A stretch of 64,000 nucleotides of DNA from Lentilactobacillus otakiensis DSM 19908 = JCM 15040 (GCF_001434145.1 NZ_AZED01000013.1:230742-294741), one strand, 5' to 3'; positions 35,802-45,359 are shown, counted from the first letter of the stretch. The notes: generated from the letters alone by a model not told the origin. Program-made: numbers and translations.

Positions 35802-36809
35802 ATGTTGAAAAAGAGAATTGAATGGATTGATATTGCCAAGGCTTACGGCATCATTGCAGTGGTGTTTGGTCACGCGATGGTCAGCAGCAATACAACCAAT
35901 ATTATCTACTGGTGGCACATGCCACTATTCTTCATTATTGGCGGCTTCTTCTTAAAGCCAATTGATGCAGCTAAACTTGAACATTGGAAAAAGTTCTTTA
36001 ATAAACGAATTTACCGGGATCTGTTGATTTATTTCAGCGCTGGAATCGGCTTGATTCTTCTATATAGTATCCTATATAACAAAGATTGGAATTACTTGAT
36101 TAACCACTTATCGAGACTGCTCGTTGGTGGGCGGACGTTGAACCTCTATACATCAACGTTTTGGTTCGTAAACGTCTACTTACTTTCAATCACAGCAGTG
36201 ACCTTGTTAATTTCCACAGTGAAGTCTCGTACCATCCAGCTGATCATTGTTGGTGCCGGATTATTCCTATCGACTTGTTACGATAAAATCGACTGGATGA
36301 ATTTGTACAACTATCAGACCATGCCGTGGAATTTAGACATCGTATTGATTGCCGGATTCTTCACCTATATCGGCTATCTGTTCTTCCATACCAATTGGAA
36401 ATGGATTGAAAAACCGCTTCCGATCGCCTTACTGGTCGCGACATCATTAGGAATCATCGGGTTGTACCTGAATCATCAATTCAATTTTGAGTTTTCGATG
36501 AAGTCTCATTTGATTCAGTCATCGGAACCCAAAGTCTTGATGATTGCGACAATTCCACTGATTTTCTCGTTTGGCGTCATGGGCATTTCGTCTCTGACCA
36601 GCAAGCTGCCAATTGGCCTGTTTCTTTCAACAATTGGTAAACACACGATGATCATTATGTATCTTCACGGCGCTCTGCTGGACATAGCAGAACAAGCCGG
36701 AATTGAGGATGTGGGTGTCAAGGTGATGATTGCATTGGTCATTCCGATGCTGCTAACACTACTGAAGCAGCCAATTGTCCGGCGCAACAGTATTTATCTA
36801 CAAAGCTAA
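35802..36809 (+). CDS. Acyltransferase 3 family membrane protein
   Basis: 335 residues, about ten membrane segments. The N-terminus RIEWIDIAKAYGIIAVVFGHAM with the catalytic-type His, and WWHMPLFFIIGGFF, match the acyltransferase 3 (OafA/NodX/Fucose-4-O-acetylase) family that acylates cell-surface sugars. SD is weak (GGACGGTG about 15 bases upstream). Target polymer unknown; no glycan gene cluster is adjacent. Confidence 0.8.
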   Translation: MLKKRIEWIDIAKAYGIIAVVFGHAMVSSNTTNIIYWWHMPLFFIIGGFFLKPIDAAKLEHWKKFFNKRIYRDLLIYFSAGIGLILLYSILYNKDWNYLINHLSRLLVGGRTLNLYTSTFWFVNVYLLSITAVTLLISTVKSRTIQLIIVGAGLFLSTCYDKIDWMNLYNYQTMPWNLDIVLIAGFFTYIGYLFFHTNWKWIEKPLPIALLVATSLGIIGLYLNHQFNFEFSMKSHLIQSSEPKVLMIATIPLIFSFGVMGISSLTSKLPIGLFLSTIGKHTMIIMYLHGALLDIAEQAGIEDVGVKVMIALVIPMLLTLLKQPIVRRNSIYLQS

Positions 36810-36823
36810 ATTGATGACAAATT

Positions 36824-36873
36824 AAAAAGAGGATTGGCAACAAAACATGGGTTTTGTTGCCAATTCTCTTTGG
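36824..36873. terminator. Bidirectional intrinsic terminator
   Basis: 21-bp stem, AAAGAGGATTGGCAACAAAAC paired with its complement at 36851-36871 with one mismatch, between convergent genes. Confidence 0.85.
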
Positions 36874-36882
36874 TTTAACCGA

Positions 36883-37371
36883 TTATTTGAAATCTAATTC
36901 TAAATACTCCGCCCCATCCAACGGATTGAAGCGATACGGATCAATACTTTTAAATCCTGCTGCGTGGTAAATCTTTAAGGCACCCTTCATTGTTTTTAAG
37001 GTGTCCAAGCGAATTGCTCGATAGCCAAGACTTTTTGCGCTCGCCAAAATTCTGGCAACCAGTTCCTGGCCAATCCCTAATTTGCGGAAATCATCCCTGA
37101 CATACAACCGTTTCATTTCAGCGATGCCTGGTTCAAATTGATGAACTGCAACCGCCCCAGCCAACCGACCGTCAGCATAAGCCAAGATGAGATCACCCTT
37201 AGGCTTGTTGTAACGGGTAGCCAGATCATTCAGTTCATCTGAGAAATCTTGAAAGCTGAGATCAAAGCCTAATGACTTGGAGTATTCAAGAAAGATTTTT
37301 TTAGCGGCTGCAAAATCTGCAGGAGAATTTGCGTGTTTGTATTCAAGTTGTGCCTGCTTTGCTTGTTCCAT
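36883..37371 (-). CDS. GNAT family N-acetyltransferase
   Basis: 162 residues, cytosolic. The acetyl-CoA binding motif A reads VRDDFRKLGIGQELVARILASA near residue 95, preceded by the strand EMKRLYV and followed by YRAIRLDTLKTMKGALKIYHAAGF. AGGAGGG lies eight bases before the ATG. Acceptor substrate unknown. Confidence 0.85.
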   Translation of the reverse strand: MEQAKQAQLEYKHANSPADFAAAKKIFLEYSKSLGFDLSFQDFSDELNDLATRYNKPKGDLILAYADGRLAGAVAVHQFEPGIAEMKRLYVRDDFRKLGIGQELVARILASAKSLGYRAIRLDTLKTMKGALKIYHAAGFKSIDPYRFNPLDGAEYLELDFK

Positions 37372-37416
37372 CTAACCATCCCTCCTGACAATTAGGAGTA
37401 GTCTACAAAATTTTAC

Positions 37417-38775
37417 TTATTTATGCAAACGTCGTTGATGAAGTAACCGTTGCTTCTCTTCTTCAGCAGCTTTATCAGCTAATTTCTGTTCATGCTCACG
37501 CTCGCTGGCAGCCTTTTGTGGCAAAACCAGATTCAGGACAATGCCGATGATGGTGGCAAATGCTAAACCAGTAAACTGGAACTGCCCAATTTGCAGGTAC
37601 GCATTACCAACACCAATCACCATAACGGTTGAGGCAATCATTAAGTTACGTTTTGAATTCATATCGATTTTATTTTCAACCATGACCTGAATCCCGGCAG
37701 TGGCAATCGTTCCAAATAGTAAGAAACTAATTCCACCAATAACCGGCATTGGCATCTGCATGATCAACACGTTTAATTTATTGACGAAGGCAAACAGGAT
37801 GGCAAACATTGCTGCACCCATTAACACGTAAACACTGTGAATCTTGGTAATGGCCATAACCCCGATGTTTTCACCATAACTGGTCATCGCAGGCGCACCA
37901 ACTAATCCGGCAAACAATGAAGCGGCACCATCACCAGCCAAAGTTCTGTTTAAGCCAGGATCCTTGAAGAAATCTCGACCGGTCAATTCATCCAGTACCA
38001 TGATATGACCCATGTGCTCAGTCATGGTAACGAAGGCAATTGGCGTGATCGCTAAAATTGCTGCCCAGTTGATTTGGAATTTGTAATCAATTCCTGGGAT
38101 ATCAAATGCGGGAATTTTGAACCATGGTGCACTGGCAATCGCATTGATGTCAACGATTCCGCAGAATACTGAAATGACATAACCACAGACAATGGCTAAT
38201 AAGACTGGAATCAGACCAATGAAGCCTTTAAATAACATGTTAAAAATAATAGCTAAGAATAATGTCGCCAAAGCAATGACGAAGTAGAGCAGACTGTACT
38301 TACCATTTTTCATCATGGCATCTTGAGCCGCACTACCAGCAAGTGAAAGTCCAATAACCATCACAATTGGGCCAACCACGATGGGCGGTAAAATGTGATC
38401 CACCCAATCAGAACCGATTGCCCAAATAATTGCGGCAACGATCATGTACACAATCCCGACACCGATAACCCCTTGGGCAATCCCAGGATAACCAGTCGTT
38501 TTCATCAGCGCCAGCATTGGCGTAATGAAGGCAAAACTAGATCCCATGTATGCGGGAATCTTGCGTTGGGTAATCATAATATGTAGCAATGTACCAACAC
38601 CGGAAGCAAACAACGCGATGCTTGGGCTTAAACCAACTAATAATGGAACAATAACTGTGGAACCAAACATTGAAAACATATGTTGCAGTGATAATCCGAC
38701 CCATGGAAGAAATTTGGGCATGTCGTGAATATCGAGAATCGCACGATCATCATGAAATTCATTCTTATCTGCCAT
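37417..38775 (-). CDS. pyrP: Uracil permease (NCS2 family)
   Basis: 452 residues, 12-14 membrane segments. NCS2 motifs are clear: PWVGLSLQHMFSMFGSTVIVP at the N-terminus, PIAFVTMTEHMGHIMVLDEL with the conserved Glu-His, and FAGLVGAPAMTSYGENIGVMAITK with the Gly-Glu-Asn motif. The 5' leader is a PyrR attenuator, which fits a uracil transporter of the UraA/PyrP type. A C-terminal charged tail (REHEQKLADKAAEEEKQR) of about 25 residues is extra to the core. Confidence 0.92.
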   Translation of the reverse strand: MADKNEFHDDRAILDIHDMPKFLPWVGLSLQHMFSMFGSTVIVPLLVGLSPSIALFASGVGTLLHIMITQRKIPAYMGSSFAFITPMLALMKTTGYPGIAQGVIGVGIVYMIVAAIIWAIGSDWVDHILPPIVVGPIVMVIGLSLAGSAAQDAMMKNGKYSLLYFVIALATLFLAIIFNMLFKGFIGLIPVLLAIVCGYVISVFCGIVDINAIASAPWFKIPAFDIPGIDYKFQINWAAILAITPIAFVTMTEHMGHIMVLDELTGRDFFKDPGLNRTLAGDGAASLFAGLVGAPAMTSYGENIGVMAITKIHSVYVLMGAAMFAILFAFVNKLNVLIMQMPMPVIGGISFLLFGTIATAGIQVMVENKIDMNSKRNLMIASTVMVIGVGNAYLQIGQFQFTGLAFATIIGIVLNLVLPQKAASEREHEQKLADKAAEEEKQRLLHQRRLHK

Positions 38776-38830
38776 AAATATTTGCCACCCTCAAAAGTAT
38801 TTGAACCTTTCAAGCTCTGGCGATAGACAC

Positions 38831-38933
38831 AAAAAAAGCATCCACCCGTGTTAAGTAAGGCAGACACCAATTCGAGCAGATACTCGTTCAATATCGTCCT
38901 CTTACCAGCCTCACGGGACCAGAGTTAAAGATT
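38831..38933 (-). promoter_or_regulatory. PyrR-type RNA attenuator of the uracil permease gene
   Basis: On the minus strand the leader holds GTCCCGTGAGGCTGG (38905-38919), matching the PyrR-binding loop (UCC-x-GUGAGGCU type), then a terminator in which GTGTCTGCCT pairs with GGGTGGATGC (partly G-T) before seven T (38831-38867). PyrR with UMP or UTP would favour termination. Confidence 0.8.
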
Positions 38934-38947
38934 CATTCGTTGTTATA

Positions 38948-38975
38948 ATTATAGTATACCGTTAGAGCTTGTCAA
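38948..38975 (-). promoter_or_regulatory. Promoter of the uracil permease gene
   Basis: Minus strand consensus -35 TTGACA (38970-38975), 16-base spacer, consensus -10 TATAAT (38948-38953). It lies right after the stop of the GNAT gene upstream. Confidence 0.85.
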
Positions 38976-38976
38976 T

Positions 38977-39432
38977 CTAATCTTTGACCGCCATCTCCAT
39001 ATCAATGTGGGGAATGCCATCCTCAAGATAAACGTCACTCACATTTTTGAAGCCAAATGATTGGTAGAAACTGTTCAAATATTCTTGACCAGCCAGTACA
39101 ATCTTAGTGGTATCGGGCATGAGTTGTGGAATCTGATCAAGAGCTGTCTGAACCAGCTGACGACCCTTACCGCCATGGCGATCATCCGGATTGACGACCA
39201 CCCGACCAATCCTTGCTACAGTTGAATTGTCTTCAGGAATGATCCGAGCATAGGCAGTTAAGTGGTGAGTGCTATCGGTAAACATCAGGTGATAGGCGGT
39301 TAGGTCGTCATCATCAACTTCTTGGTAATAACATTTTTGTTCCACCACAAAAACTGCGACTCGTAATTTATAAATTTCAAACAGCTCTTTAGTGGTTAAT
39401 TCAGAAAATTGTTTTACTTCAAATTTAGTCAT
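38977..39432 (-). CDS. ElaA-like GNAT N-acetyltransferase
   Basis: 151 residues from ATG 39432; an ATG three codons earlier overlaps the SD (AAAGGA). ElaA-type features: LFEIYKLRVAVFVVEQKCYYQEVDDDD near the start, ARIGRVVVNPDDRHGGKGRQLVQ (acetyl-CoA loop) and GQEYLNSFYQSFGF. Cytosolic acetyltransferase of unknown acceptor; ElaA relatives are found in most lactobacilli. Confidence 0.85.
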   Translation of the reverse strand: MTKFEVKQFSELTTKELFEIYKLRVAVFVVEQKCYYQEVDDDDLTAYHLMFTDSTHHLTAYARIIPEDNSTVARIGRVVVNPDDRHGGKGRQLVQTALDQIPQLMPDTTKIVLAGQEYLNSFYQSFGFKNVSDVYLEDGIPHIDMEMAVKD

Positions 39433-39535
39433 ATTTGCCATCCTTTAGGGTTTAAAAATACAAGTTTTTCGCTATCTGTTATAATATATTCAACTAGATC
39501 AACATGCAATAAGAGAATCTAAATGAGGTATTAAT

Positions 39536-40150
39536 TTGAATAGGCATGACGATGAACCACAATATAAAAAATATGACTTCAATTCTGAAGAAAACAGGCG
39601 CCGACAACGGCGGAAACAGTACAGTGGGTGGTGGTTTGCCCTACTGATTTTAGTTGTCGGAATTGTGCTCGCTCTTTCAATCAACTGGTTTGTGACTTCA
39701 GGCAACAACAAGCAAAGCAGTTCAACCAATTCAATCAGCAAGACAATCAAGAAATCCGAAAAAGAATTCACTGGGAATTCCAAGAAAGGGTCATTGACCA
39801 ATCAAGTTGAGAAGAACCGAGTCAACGCGTTCAGCAGCAAATTGAAAGCCGCCCAGGAAAGTGGCTTGAACCCTAAAGAGCGCCAGCAATTTCAGCAAAC
39901 GATCAATGAAGAACAAAACGAGACTGTCAAATCACAGGAACAGAATTTGTTGAATGGCGTGAAGAGTGACAAACCAGCCAGGGCTCAAAAGACACCGGAT
40001 CAATTTTCAAGTACGCATACTTTCGCCTCAGTCCAAGACGCCAAGAATTGGGCTAACGCCACTAAGCAGCAATGGCTGAAAGCGGGTTACGTTAACTACA
40101 CCATCACGTCTAATGGGCAAGGTTACTACGTGCTACGATTTATTAAATAA
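39536..40150 (+). CDS. Hypothetical single-pass membrane protein
   Basis: 204 residues from TTG 39536 with GAGGT nearby. Residues 1-30 are charged (EENRRRQRRKQ), one membrane helix follows (WWFALLILVVGIVLALSINWF), then a Ser/Lys/Gln-rich extracellular stalk and a short C-terminal folded part (YVNYTITSNGQGYYVLRF). The topology suggests the C-terminus faces outward. No family recognised. Confidence 0.65.
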   Translation: MNRHDDEPQYKKYDFNSEENRRRQRRKQYSGWWFALLILVVGIVLALSINWFVTSGNNKQSSSTNSISKTIKKSEKEFTGNSKKGSLTNQVEKNRVNAFSSKLKAAQESGLNPKERQQFQQTINEEQNETVKSQEQNLLNGVKSDKPARAQKTPDQFSSTHTFASVQDAKNWANATKQQWLKAGYVNYTITSNGQGYYVLRFIK

Positions 40151-40214
40151 TCGAATTCATATTATTTTATTCTGGTAATAAAAGACATATCATTGAAAGT
40201 GAGGAGGGATGAAT

Positions 40215-40724
40215 ATGGACATTCAAGTACCATTAACAAAGGGACTTTTAGCTGATAAATATAGCAAGTACGCTGGCAAAGCCAACACGCTTGGCGGCGA
40301 ACCAATTGTTTCTTTTCCAATTAAAATTCACGATGTTCCAAAAGACGCAGCTTCATTAGCATTAACTGTATTGGATTGGGATGCGGTTCCTGTCAGTGGT
40401 TTCCCATGGATTCACTGGATTGCCGCCAACATTTCACCTGATATTACAGAAATTCCTGAAGACAATAGTCAAAAATTAAAGATCCCAATGATTCAGGGCC
40501 GTAACAGCACGGCAGGTGGCCTGGTTGGCAACACTGATCCAGTCACTGCTTGGCATTATAATGGTCCTAATCCACCTGATAAGGTTCATAATTATCACCT
40601 TTCAGTGTTTGCACTGGATACCAAGTTACCACTGAAAGATGGCTTCTGGTTAAATGAACTGCAGGATGCAATGCGTGGCCATATTCTTGCAACCGCTGAA
40701 TTTGTGATTCCTAGTAAGCCTTAA
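40215..40724 (+). CDS. YbhB/YbcL-type PEBP (Raf kinase inhibitor-like) protein
   Basis: 169 residues from the second ATG (40215), six bases after GAGGAGGG; the first ATG overlaps the SD. Phosphatidylethanolamine-binding protein motifs are present: LALTVLDWDAVPVSGFPWIHWIAANI and GPNPPDKVHNYHLSVFALD. Bacterial members are cytosolic proteins of unclear role, perhaps ligand-binding. Confidence 0.85.
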   Translation: MDIQVPLTKGLLADKYSKYAGKANTLGGEPIVSFPIKIHDVPKDAASLALTVLDWDAVPVSGFPWIHWIAANISPDITEIPEDNSQKLKIPMIQGRNSTAGGLVGNTDPVTAWHYNGPNPPDKVHNYHLSVFALDTKLPLKDGFWLNELQDAMRGHILATAEFVIPSKP

Positions 40725-40758
40725 TTTTCTGAAAACGATTTTGTTTCCAGTTTTAGCG

Positions 40759-40787
40759 TTATTAGACATAATAATTAGTGATATAAT
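40759..40787 (+). promoter_or_regulatory. Extended -10 promoter of the universal stress protein gene
   Basis: TG-A-TATAAT (TATAAT at 40782-40787, TG at 40779-40780) with a weak -35 TTATTA 17 bases upstream. Confidence 0.5.
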
Positions 40788-40818
40788 GAACTTAAATTAA
40801 TTTGTGGGAGGTTTCTTC

Positions 40819-41304
40819 ATGGAATCCAATTATAAAACCATTTTAGTGCCAGTCGATGGCTCTAACCAATCAGAAGATGCATTGGCTAAAGGTGCACAAT
40901 TTGCAAAAAATAACGGTGCTCATCTCGACGTGCTTCATGTTTTGAGCACGCAACAATACGGTTACAATTACGGTGGAATGGTCGATGGGGATGTTATCAA
41001 CAACCTCGTTGAAGATACCACTGACTACCTGAATAAATTAGTCGATAAGATTAAAAAGGAATCTGGACTTGATGATATTTCAATCCATATTCGTTTCGGC
41101 AATCCAAAGACTGTTATTTCAATGGAATTCCCAAGAGACCACAAATCTGATTTAATCATTATTGGTGCCACTGGTATGAGTCGTCTCCAACGGGTGCTTG
41201 AAGGATCTGTCTCTTCATTCGTTGATCGAAACGCCAAGTGTGATGTCATGGTTATTCGTACTAATACAGAGAACAAACCTTATGTACCATTTCCAAAAGA
41301 CTAA
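40819..41304 (+). CDS. Universal stress protein, UspA family
   Basis: 161 residues from ATG 40819 (GGGAGG eight bases upstream). The start ILVPVDGSNQSEDAL and the ATP-binding motif IGATGMSRLQRVLEGSVSSFVDRNAKCDVMVIR (G-x2-G-x9-G-S) identify an ATP-binding UspA protein. Cytosolic, usually induced by stress or growth arrest; the family role is regulatory rather than enzymatic. Single-gene unit. Confidence 0.9.
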   Translation: MESNYKTILVPVDGSNQSEDALAKGAQFAKNNGAHLDVLHVLSTQQYGYNYGGMVDGDVINNLVEDTTDYLNKLVDKIKKESGLDDISIHIRFGNPKTVISMEFPRDHKSDLIIIGATGMSRLQRVLEGSVSSFVDRNAKCDVMVIRTNTENKPYVPFPKD

Positions 41305-41312
41305 ATTGATTG

Positions 41313-41339
41313 AAGCATTCAGAAATGAATGCTTTTTTT
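41313..41339 (+). terminator. Intrinsic terminator after usp
   Basis: AAGCATTC-AGAAAT-GAATGCTT hairpin followed by seven T. Confidence 0.85.
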
Positions 41340-41433
41340 GTACTCAAAAGTGCCCTTTCATTGACGTTGGCAACCAACAAGGTATGATTAAATTAGTATA
41401 TGTAAGCGCTGTATTCCGAGAGGAGAATCAACT

Positions 41434-43047
41434 ATGAAAGTACTTGTTATTGGTGGGATTGCCGGTGGCCCTTCTTTTGCAACCAGGCTCCGTCGAATCA
41501 ATGAAGATGCTGAAATTATCATCTTTGAACGTGGTGCCGCAATTTCTGTTGCCAGCTGTGCGCTACCTTACTATCTTGGCGGCCTGATCAAGGATCGGTC
41601 AGCTGTCATTGAACGAACCCCTGAAATATTGAAGCAAAAGAATAATATAGATGTACGATTATTCAATGAAGTCACAAGAATCAATCCAAACGATAAAAAT
41701 GTTGAGGTTAAAAATCTCCAGACCGGAGAAACTTACACTGAGAGTTACGATAAGTTGATTATCGCGACAGGTGCAAGCCCAACGGTCCCTGAAATTGCGG
41801 GAATTCATGATGCCGATAATGCATTTGTATTGCGCGCAGTCACAGATGCCGATAAGATTAAATCATTTATCGAAGAAAAGCATCCTAAGAACGTGACTGT
41901 CCTTGGGGCAGGCTCAATTGGGATTGAGGTGTCGGAAGCATTTGTTGACAACAACATGGACGTAACTATTGTTGAACAGTCTGGACATGTTGCGTCCCCA
42001 TTTGATCCCGAAATCACCGACATTGTCGCAGATGAGCTTAAAAAACAAGGCGTTCATGTGATCCTGAATGAAAGTGTCCAGCAAATTAAAGATCATGGAC
42101 ACACCTTAGTATTGGATGACGGGTCAATCCATCGAACTGATATGCTTTTCTTGGGAACTGGCGTTAAACCAAATAGTGGGATTGCGGCTGCTGCCGGAAT
42201 TAAGCTTTCTGATGATAATCACGTAATTGTGGGCAATCACCTTCAAACCAATCTTCCAGATATTTATTCAATTGGTGATGTGATTGAGACGACCAGTTTG
42301 ATAACAGGAAAACCAATTCCAAGCTTGCTTTCAAGCGCTGCAAATCGACAAGGTCACTTGCTGGCAGACATGTTGAACGGCAGTCCGTTGGAATATAAGG
42401 GCTTCATTAGTGCCGGTGTTTCAAAATTCTTTGATTTAACTGCCAGTTTTGTCGGCTTCACAGAACAAACGTTGCAGCAACTTGGCATTACGAACTATCG
42501 AACAGTCTTCATCACGCCATTTGATCGCGCATACTTCTACCCAAATGCCGACCGGGTAAATTTCAAATTGATTTATGAAGATAAAACCGGGAAAATTCTG
42601 GGTGGTCAAGCTGTTGGCCGTAACGGAATCGATAAGCGAATTGCTGAATTGTCCGTTGCAATCACCGGCAATCTAACCGCCTTTGATTTGCCATCACTGG
42701 AAATTCCATACTCACCACCATACTCATCAACTCGTGATGTGCTCAATATCGCCGGATATGTTGCGATTAACCAACTTACCAACAAATCCGCTACAATCAA
42801 AGTTGACGACATTTCTGCAGACGATTTAAAGACTGCTGTATTTCTAGATATCAGAGAAGCTGGTAAGCCTGCAACCGGCTCAATCAAGCCGACTTTGAAC
42901 ATTCCGCTATCAGAGCTTCGAGATCGAATCGATGAGGTTCCGAAAGACAAGAAAGTTTACATTACTTTCCGTAAAGGCCTTGGCCCATATAATGCGAGTC
43001 GTGTTCTCGCCGGAAAAGGAATCAACGCAACTATGATTGAAGAATAA
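41434..43047 (+). CDS. CoA-disulfide-reductase-like flavoprotein with C-terminal rhodanese domain
   Basis: 537 residues. FAD-binding GGIAGGPSFATRLRR at the N-terminus, single redox Cys in VASCALPYYLGG near residue 43, NAD(P)-binding VLGAGSIGIEVSEAF near residue 155, FAD motif IYSIGDVIE near residue 280 and a dimerisation domain to about residue 445 mark the CoADR/NADH oxidase/peroxidase group. A rhodanese-like domain follows (AVFLDIREAGKPATGSI). Its active-site loop reads YITFRKGLGPYNASR, without the catalytic Cys, so sulfur transfer by this domain is unlikely. Role: thiol or polysulfide redox in the cytosol. Confidence 0.85.
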   Translation: MKVLVIGGIAGGPSFATRLRRINEDAEIIIFERGAAISVASCALPYYLGGLIKDRSAVIERTPEILKQKNNIDVRLFNEVTRINPNDKNVEVKNLQTGETYTESYDKLIIATGASPTVPEIAGIHDADNAFVLRAVTDADKIKSFIEEKHPKNVTVLGAGSIGIEVSEAFVDNNMDVTIVEQSGHVASPFDPEITDIVADELKKQGVHVILNESVQQIKDHGHTLVLDDGSIHRTDMLFLGTGVKPNSGIAAAAGIKLSDDNHVIVGNHLQTNLPDIYSIGDVIETTSLITGKPIPSLLSSAANRQGHLLADMLNGSPLEYKGFISAGVSKFFDLTASFVGFTEQTLQQLGITNYRTVFITPFDRAYFYPNADRVNFKLIYEDKTGKILGGQAVGRNGIDKRIAELSVAITGNLTAFDLPSLEIPYSPPYSSTRDVLNIAGYVAINQLTNKSATIKVDDISADDLKTAVFLDIREAGKPATGSIKPTLNIPLSELRDRIDEVPKDKKVYITFRKGLGPYNASRVLAGKGINATMIEE

Positions 43048-43147
43048 TTGATATTTTAAAGGAGATTTTTTGGACAAAATGTTCATTTGGTCCCCTTTTT
43101 CTTGAACATCAAAGTATAATATAGATTGAAGACGGGAGTGTGATGAC

Positions 43148-43714
43148 ATGCCACGTAAATTAAGACCAAATGCAGCTGTTAAAAAGGTACTGAAGATTTA
43201 TCAACATAATTTTATGAAAAATCAATTTACGGTACCACAAAATGATGCACTACAGCTGATATTTAACTTAGGATACACGGTTAGTCCAGACGTAAACGAA
43301 AGTTCATATGGCTACGTCAAAGTGGTGAATATGGATACGGGGAAATCACTTGTTTTAACAAGTTTGAGTGGCAACAAGGCTTTATTAGATGGCGGCACAA
43401 CGGTAATTTCTGAGCCGGATTTGGATCTAGATACTTTTGATTATGTCGATTATTTAAATTCCAAGGGTGATAATCCTGATTACTTGTCGCCATCCGTTGC
43501 CAACCTAAAGATGCTTCGAAATCGTTTGAATCAGTTGAACGCAGACTTTGATAAATTGAAGAAATTGCGAAATGATTACCAAGATCATTTAACCAAAATT
43601 GATTCTGAATACAATAGGAAGGTCAGTTCCTTCATTGCTATCGTTAATCAAGTTGAACGGATGTCTAACAAGATAACTGAAGAAGATGAAGAAAGCGACG
43701 ATTCTTCCAAATAA
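43148..43714 (+). CDS. Hypothetical coiled-coil protein
   Basis: 188 residues, no signal peptide. The first 115 residues are mixed (QLIFNLGYTVSPDVNESSYGYVKVV), then a heptad-like coiled coil (NLKMLRNRLNQLNADFDKLKKLRNDYQDHL) and an acidic tail EEDEESDDSSK. GGGAGTG precedes the ATG. No family recognised; cytosolic structural or adaptor role is only a guess. Confidence 0.6.
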   Translation: MPRKLRPNAAVKKVLKIYQHNFMKNQFTVPQNDALQLIFNLGYTVSPDVNESSYGYVKVVNMDTGKSLVLTSLSGNKALLDGGTTVISEPDLDLDTFDYVDYLNSKGDNPDYLSPSVANLKMLRNRLNQLNADFDKLKKLRNDYQDHLTKIDSEYNRKVSSFIAIVNQVERMSNKITEEDEESDDSSK

Positions 43715-43740
43715 AAGTGGGATTTTTCCTGCTTTTTTAT
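43714..43740 (+). terminator. Probable intrinsic terminator
   Basis: AAGTGGGA-TTTT-TCCTGCTT, eight pairs including two G-T, then T residues. Confidence 0.55.
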
Positions 43741-43918
43741 TTTATCACGATGGTATTTATTTTGGTACATATTTTTTATCAAGGATATATTATGACAATA
43801 CTTTTACCTATTCTTAACTAAATTAACATTATTTTTACCCCTAATTTTCATAATTGCTCTATAAAATTACCGTGTTGCATGAAAAATTGCAAACATATTT
43901 TTTGGAGGGACATATTTC

Positions 43919-45130
43919 ATGAAAATTTCGAGAATCGCACTCGCATCACTTATTTCATTTGGTGTACTTGGGGGAGCAAGCTTAAACGCCTCTGCCAGTC
44001 ATCATAGTCATTACCAAAGAATTCTTTGGAACAAAACAATGTCACATCACAAAGTCGCATTAAAAAACGGCAAGGGCATTATTTGGAACAAACCATATAA
44101 GACGGCCAAAAATGCGAAGATTAAGTATCGTATTTCCCATAAAAAGGGATTGGTATTAACTACTATTCGCCATATGAAGGTTAAAGGCGGTAGTATTTAT
44201 TACTTTGTTAAAGCAGGCAAGGTTACTGGATGGATCAATAAGAAGAGCGTGAAGTTAATTAACAACAACGTTGGAGTAAGTTCAACAATTGTTCCTACTT
44301 CAATTCCATCTACTCCTGCTTCAACTTCAAATGCATCATCAAAAACGACCAATACGGGGAACAACGGCAATAATGTAACCAAGAGTGTTCCAAGTTCATC
44401 CAACACTTCCTCAAATGCTCCAGTTCAACCCAATATTCCTTCAACTCATAGTGAATCAGATTTAAAGGACTCAGTCAAAGCAGTGACAAAAGTTAATTCA
44501 ATTGTCTACTCTGACATCTGGCATGGTGCCAATCCTGCAAAAGATAAGAAGCTCAAATCACTTGAAACCTTGGCAAAGGGTGCAACTGTAGAAGTTCTAG
44601 GTTCTTTCAAAGTCAAACATGGTACGGCATTGAAGATAAGAACAGCACATGGGACAATTGGTTACATCAAATCAAACGAACTCGCATTCGACAAAAATGA
44701 GGCCTCATCAAACAGCCAAAATAAAACATCAGATGACCACTCTCAAACAAATACACCAAAATCGTCAACCACTCCTACCACACCAACTGCGCCAACTAAG
44801 CCCGCTACACCAACACCAACTACACCTACTACACCGACTACACCAGCTGCAGAGGATACAGACAATAAAACATCCACAACAGACATTACAAAGCTCCCAA
44901 TACCAGCTCACTCGGATGAAGCAACTCTAAACGCCAATAATTTAACTCTTTATGCAAATAGTTGGAAAAATGGCAAACAACCAGCAAGCGACGCTTCAAA
45001 TGGAATCTTCAATAAGGGAACAAAAGTGATCGCCTTAGAAAATGACAAAACAAGTGCTGTTGTACATGTGATTACTGAAACAGGCGCAACAGGTTATATC
45101 AGCAGAGACTATCTTACATTTAACAAATAA
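43919..45130 (+). CDS. Secreted surface protein with SH3-like repeats and a Thr-Pro linker
   Basis: 403 residues. Signal peptide MKISRIALASLISFGVLGGA with cleavage after ASA near residue 27. Three SH3-like or surface-layer-type modules: residues about 30-115, 185-255 (VYSDIWHGANPAKDKKL ... GTIGYIKSNELAF) and 335-403 (LYANSWKNGKQ ... GATGYISRDYLTF). Linkers are Ser/Asn/Thr-rich and a Thr-Pro stretch occurs near residues 285-320. No sortase motif or catalytic domain is visible, so wall attachment would be non-covalent. GGAGGG precedes the ATG. Function unknown. Confidence 0.75.
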   Translation: MKISRIALASLISFGVLGGASLNASASHHSHYQRILWNKTMSHHKVALKNGKGIIWNKPYKTAKNAKIKYRISHKKGLVLTTIRHMKVKGGSIYYFVKAGKVTGWINKKSVKLINNNVGVSSTIVPTSIPSTPASTSNASSKTTNTGNNGNNVTKSVPSSSNTSSNAPVQPNIPSTHSESDLKDSVKAVTKVNSIVYSDIWHGANPAKDKKLKSLETLAKGATVEVLGSFKVKHGTALKIRTAHGTIGYIKSNELAFDKNEASSNSQNKTSDDHSQTNTPKSSTTPTTPTAPTKPATPTPTTPTTPTTPAAEDTDNKTSTTDITKLPIPAHSDEATLNANNLTLYANSWKNGKQPASDASNGIFNKGTKVIALENDKTSAVVHVITETGATGYISRDYLTFNK

Positions 45131-45150
45131 TTTTATTCATTATTAGGACT

Positions 45151-45183
45151 GCAAAAAAGAAGGTGTTTACCTTCTTTTTTTGC
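45151..45183 (+). terminator. Intrinsic terminator
   Basis: GCAAAAAAGAAGGT and ACCTTCTTTTTTTGC arms around GTTT. Confidence 0.85.
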
Positions 45184-45359
45184 ATTTAAACACTATTATG
45201 ATTTTATCCCACACCCCGGAACACACAGTCACCTCAAAATCCATCAAATTCCCCCAACCCCCTGTTATGACAACCATAGCCCGCCAATACTCGTTTTCAT
45301 TCATTTGCATTCATTTATATCTTTGGTAAACTAGTTGTCATTGCTAACAGGAGGTATAC

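Noticed and set aside
40725-40818. Lacto-usp RNA upstream of the universal stress protein gene
   Set aside because: The gap is 94 bases and I see no structured element apart from the extended -10 promoter.
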